A stretch of DNA of 60,000 nt from Hydractinia symbiolongicarpus (lineage: Eukaryota; Cnidaria; Hydrozoa; Anthoathecata; Hydractiniidae). The notes beneath the pieces are model-generated. The model ran no database searches. It was not told where the DNA came from and was given only the letters and a program-made list of their open reading frames with translations. Below are positions 58,339-60,000 of this stretch, in pieces. The stretch is taken from assembly GCF_029227915.1 (NCBI RefSeq), contig NC_079875.1, forward strand, positions 17,169,001 through 17,229,000, given 5' to 3'. The position numbers were made by a program, and so were the translations under genes. Every line of letters starts with the position of its first letter. Positions within the stretch are counted from its first letter, which is position 1.

Positions 58339-59400
58339 CATCAGCCATAACTGGAGTCATTACAAATTCTAAAGACGGCTATAATCTTCCGTCCCGCAGT
58401 GGTGGCTGGAATAAACGCAAAGATGATTTTGGGGTACAATACCAACTCTGGGGGCATAGAGAAATTCTTTATCTGGTAGACGAAGCAAATATCATTGGAA
58501 ATCACTTGCAATATGCAACAAATTTTGAGGTAAGTTTCCTAGTATTAGCATGGGCAGCTCCTGATATCTTTGTCTAGTTCGGCAAAGATACCTTTTGTTA
58601 GAGATATTTATATATAGGTACGTTATTAACACGTTCTGATAACACACGCACATTTTCCATGGTTATACGAAAACAAGGAGCTAAATAATTATTAAATTAT
58701 TTAGCTCCTTGTTTTCGTATAACCATGGAAAAAAACAACAGCAAAATCCATAAGTGAATATTAATTCACTTATGGATTTTGCTGTTGTTCTGGTGTGTGT
58801 TAAATAAAAGCATTTTAATGCAAAAAATGTTACTTGTATTTTTTTGTCCAAGACTATTTTGCACAAGATTTTGCCTCTGTCCCCAGTTACGATAACTAGA
58901 AAACAATAAAATGGGAAATAAGTATTCGATAGATTTGCATTGTTACTGTTCACAGCATCGTTTTTTGGTCCCAACCATGTAAATCTTCATCATCTCATCC
59001 CCTAAAGAAGATTTCCGATTTTTTTTAATTAAGGATATTTTTCGGAAGAAAATTTCAGATTGAAAAACTGCAAAAGAAAAAGAAGCAAAAAAAAACAATA
59101 AAGCTTAAAAGGCGTGTGGATAAACAAAAGATTTCTACTACTCTAATTCTGTTGAGTAGTACTTAACATCGACTAACCAACAGCATAATAAATACGATTT
59201 CCTATTTCTATTTTTCAGATGGGAGACTCTTCAGAAGACACTGACATACTATTTGTGGCTTTTATTGTGAAACACCGAACTGATTATGGAATATCCATTC
59301 GTCATGCTTTTATGACTCAAATGCAAGGAAACGACCAATCCCGTGCGACACTGCACCCTCTTCCTTGGTTTAATTTTAACAGAGGTCAAAAACCATTTGG
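58339..59400 (+). CDS. Unrecognised gene, two exons (partial)
   Basis: I do not recognise the protein. Exon 58339-58529 lies between TTTTTTAATTTAG and GTAAGTT, enters in phase 1 and ends in phase 0. Exon 59219-59400 lies between TATTTTTCAG and GTACGT. The joined peptide includes ITGVITNSKDGYNLPSR, GGWNKRKDDFGVQYQLWGH, ILYLVDEANIIGNHLQYATN, then MGDSSEDTDILFVAFIVKH, YGISIRHAFMTQMQGND and LHPLPWFNFNRG. Good splice sites, matching phases and balanced composition support real exons. The next AG, at 59434, would leave an intron of 34 bases, so the following exon probably lies beyond the window. The upstream exon is not seen and may lie beyond the Harbinger insertion. Confidence 0.5.
58653..58789. 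repeat. Two adjacent perfect hairpins with ATTA loops
   Basis: The first has 38-bp arms (58653-58690 and 58695-58732) around ATTA. The second has 26-bp arms (58734-58759 and 58764-58789) around ATTA. One base separates them. Flanking TAACACACGC and GTGTGTGTTA pair imperfectly, so the whole can form a three-way junction. It lies in the intron between the two exons of the unrecognised gene. Confidence 0.9.
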
Positions 59401-60000
59401 GTACGTAATCAGTTATCATAATGTTTTATTTCAGCGCACCAAGGCGATGTTTCCTTTGGTTTGTATAAGGCAAACTGGGCGCACGAACATACGCAAACGC
59501 ATACGTTTCAGTCAAAAGCGTCAAATTAGCCAGATCGTTATTAAAAGAGTGTGAAATAGAATTAATTTTCTTGATAATAACATCTCTTTATTTTTTCTGT
59601 GGTGGTGTTACTCTTATACCACCGGTAAAATTAATTGTAGATGGCTCTTATACCAAAGATATTTAACTGCCTATTTTTATCCCTCTAAATCTGAAGACTG
59701 ACCATCGCGCCAGCCTAAGTAAGGCTCTAGGAAAAATTGATACATAGTTAATATTACTTGTATAAAATATTAGAACTAAATAATGCTACTTATGCTACCT
59801 AATTGTAGGGGGGTGGGTGGGGGGAGGGTTGAGGGTGACATTCAATGGTGATATATTTTATAAGAAATGCCACTACGTATCGATTGGAGTAAGTTGGCTG
59901 AAGGCACGGTCGAAATTCAATACATTGACGTCTCTAGAACGGAGATTACAATTACAAGGAAAAGGATGTTGCATTAGAGTGTATCTTTTGAAAGACCTTA
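59401..60000. other. No gene seen, G-quadruplex motif
   Basis: Intronic or intergenic sequence. The G-rich run at 59808-59835 (GGGGGG, GGG, GGGGGG, GGG, GGG) satisfies the G4 pattern. An ORF continuing to 59554 reads through the splice donor at 59401 and is not called. Confidence 0.4.

Overview
This window looks like a piece of an animal nuclear genome, most likely a cnidarian, although I cannot prove that from sequence alone. It is AT-rich and gene-poor, its genes carry GT-AG introns, and it is crowded with DNA transposons (Helitrons, PIF/Harbinger, TTAA-inserting piggyBac-like, pogo/Tigger-like, and an unassigned CXC-domain element). The one clearly intact gene encodes a secreted astacin metalloprotease with three ShKT domains separated by threonine-rich spacers. 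That architecture is common in cnidarians, including nematocyst and digestive proteases. There are no operons, ribosome binding sites or CRISPR arrays.

Layout. 1-7.4 kb: two tandem minus-strand copies of the last three exons of an unrecognised gene (10-679 and 6358-7398). 7.4-17.2 kb: nested repeats, with a short Harbinger-like element (9152-9587), a second copy split between 9593-9704 and 13477-13811 by a TTAA-bounded insertion, and further piggyBac-like MITEs. 15.4-22.6 kb: two copies of an interspersed repeat, one interrupted by a 1.94-kb Helitron (19848-21789) and a SINE-like segment, then a Tigger-like MITE. 23.6-26.85 kb: the eight-exon astacin/ShKT gene on the minus strand with its own TATA box. 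27-40 kb: mostly non-coding, with Helitron remnants, a 182-bp direct repeat pair, a small MITE and a roughly 50-bp minisatellite. 40-44.2 kb: a dead Tigger-type transposase, foldback and Helitron elements, and a decayed class A GPCR. 47.3-49.9 kb: a plus-strand, probably secreted, cysteine-rich gene reconstructed from three phase-compatible exons. 50.97-54.36 kb: a TIR transposon encoding a zinc-finger and CXC-domain protein. 54.53-58.04 kb: a degenerate Harbinger element with convergent MADF and DDE genes. 58.3-59.4 kb: two exons of an unrecognised gene whose intron contains two adjacent perfect hairpins.

The genes do not form a pathway. The astacin, the cysteine-rich protein and the unknown tandem pair are the host content, and nearly everything else is mobile-element biology. 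The most useful observations are: in-window empty sites showing exact A^T Helitron insertion; a CXC/zinc-finger transposon whose two frame breaks both fall in T7 runs; a composite TTAA insertion splitting a Harbinger element; and the twin hairpin structure at 58.65-58.79 kb. Exon models rest on splice consensus, phase and paralogue comparison. No database search was possible.
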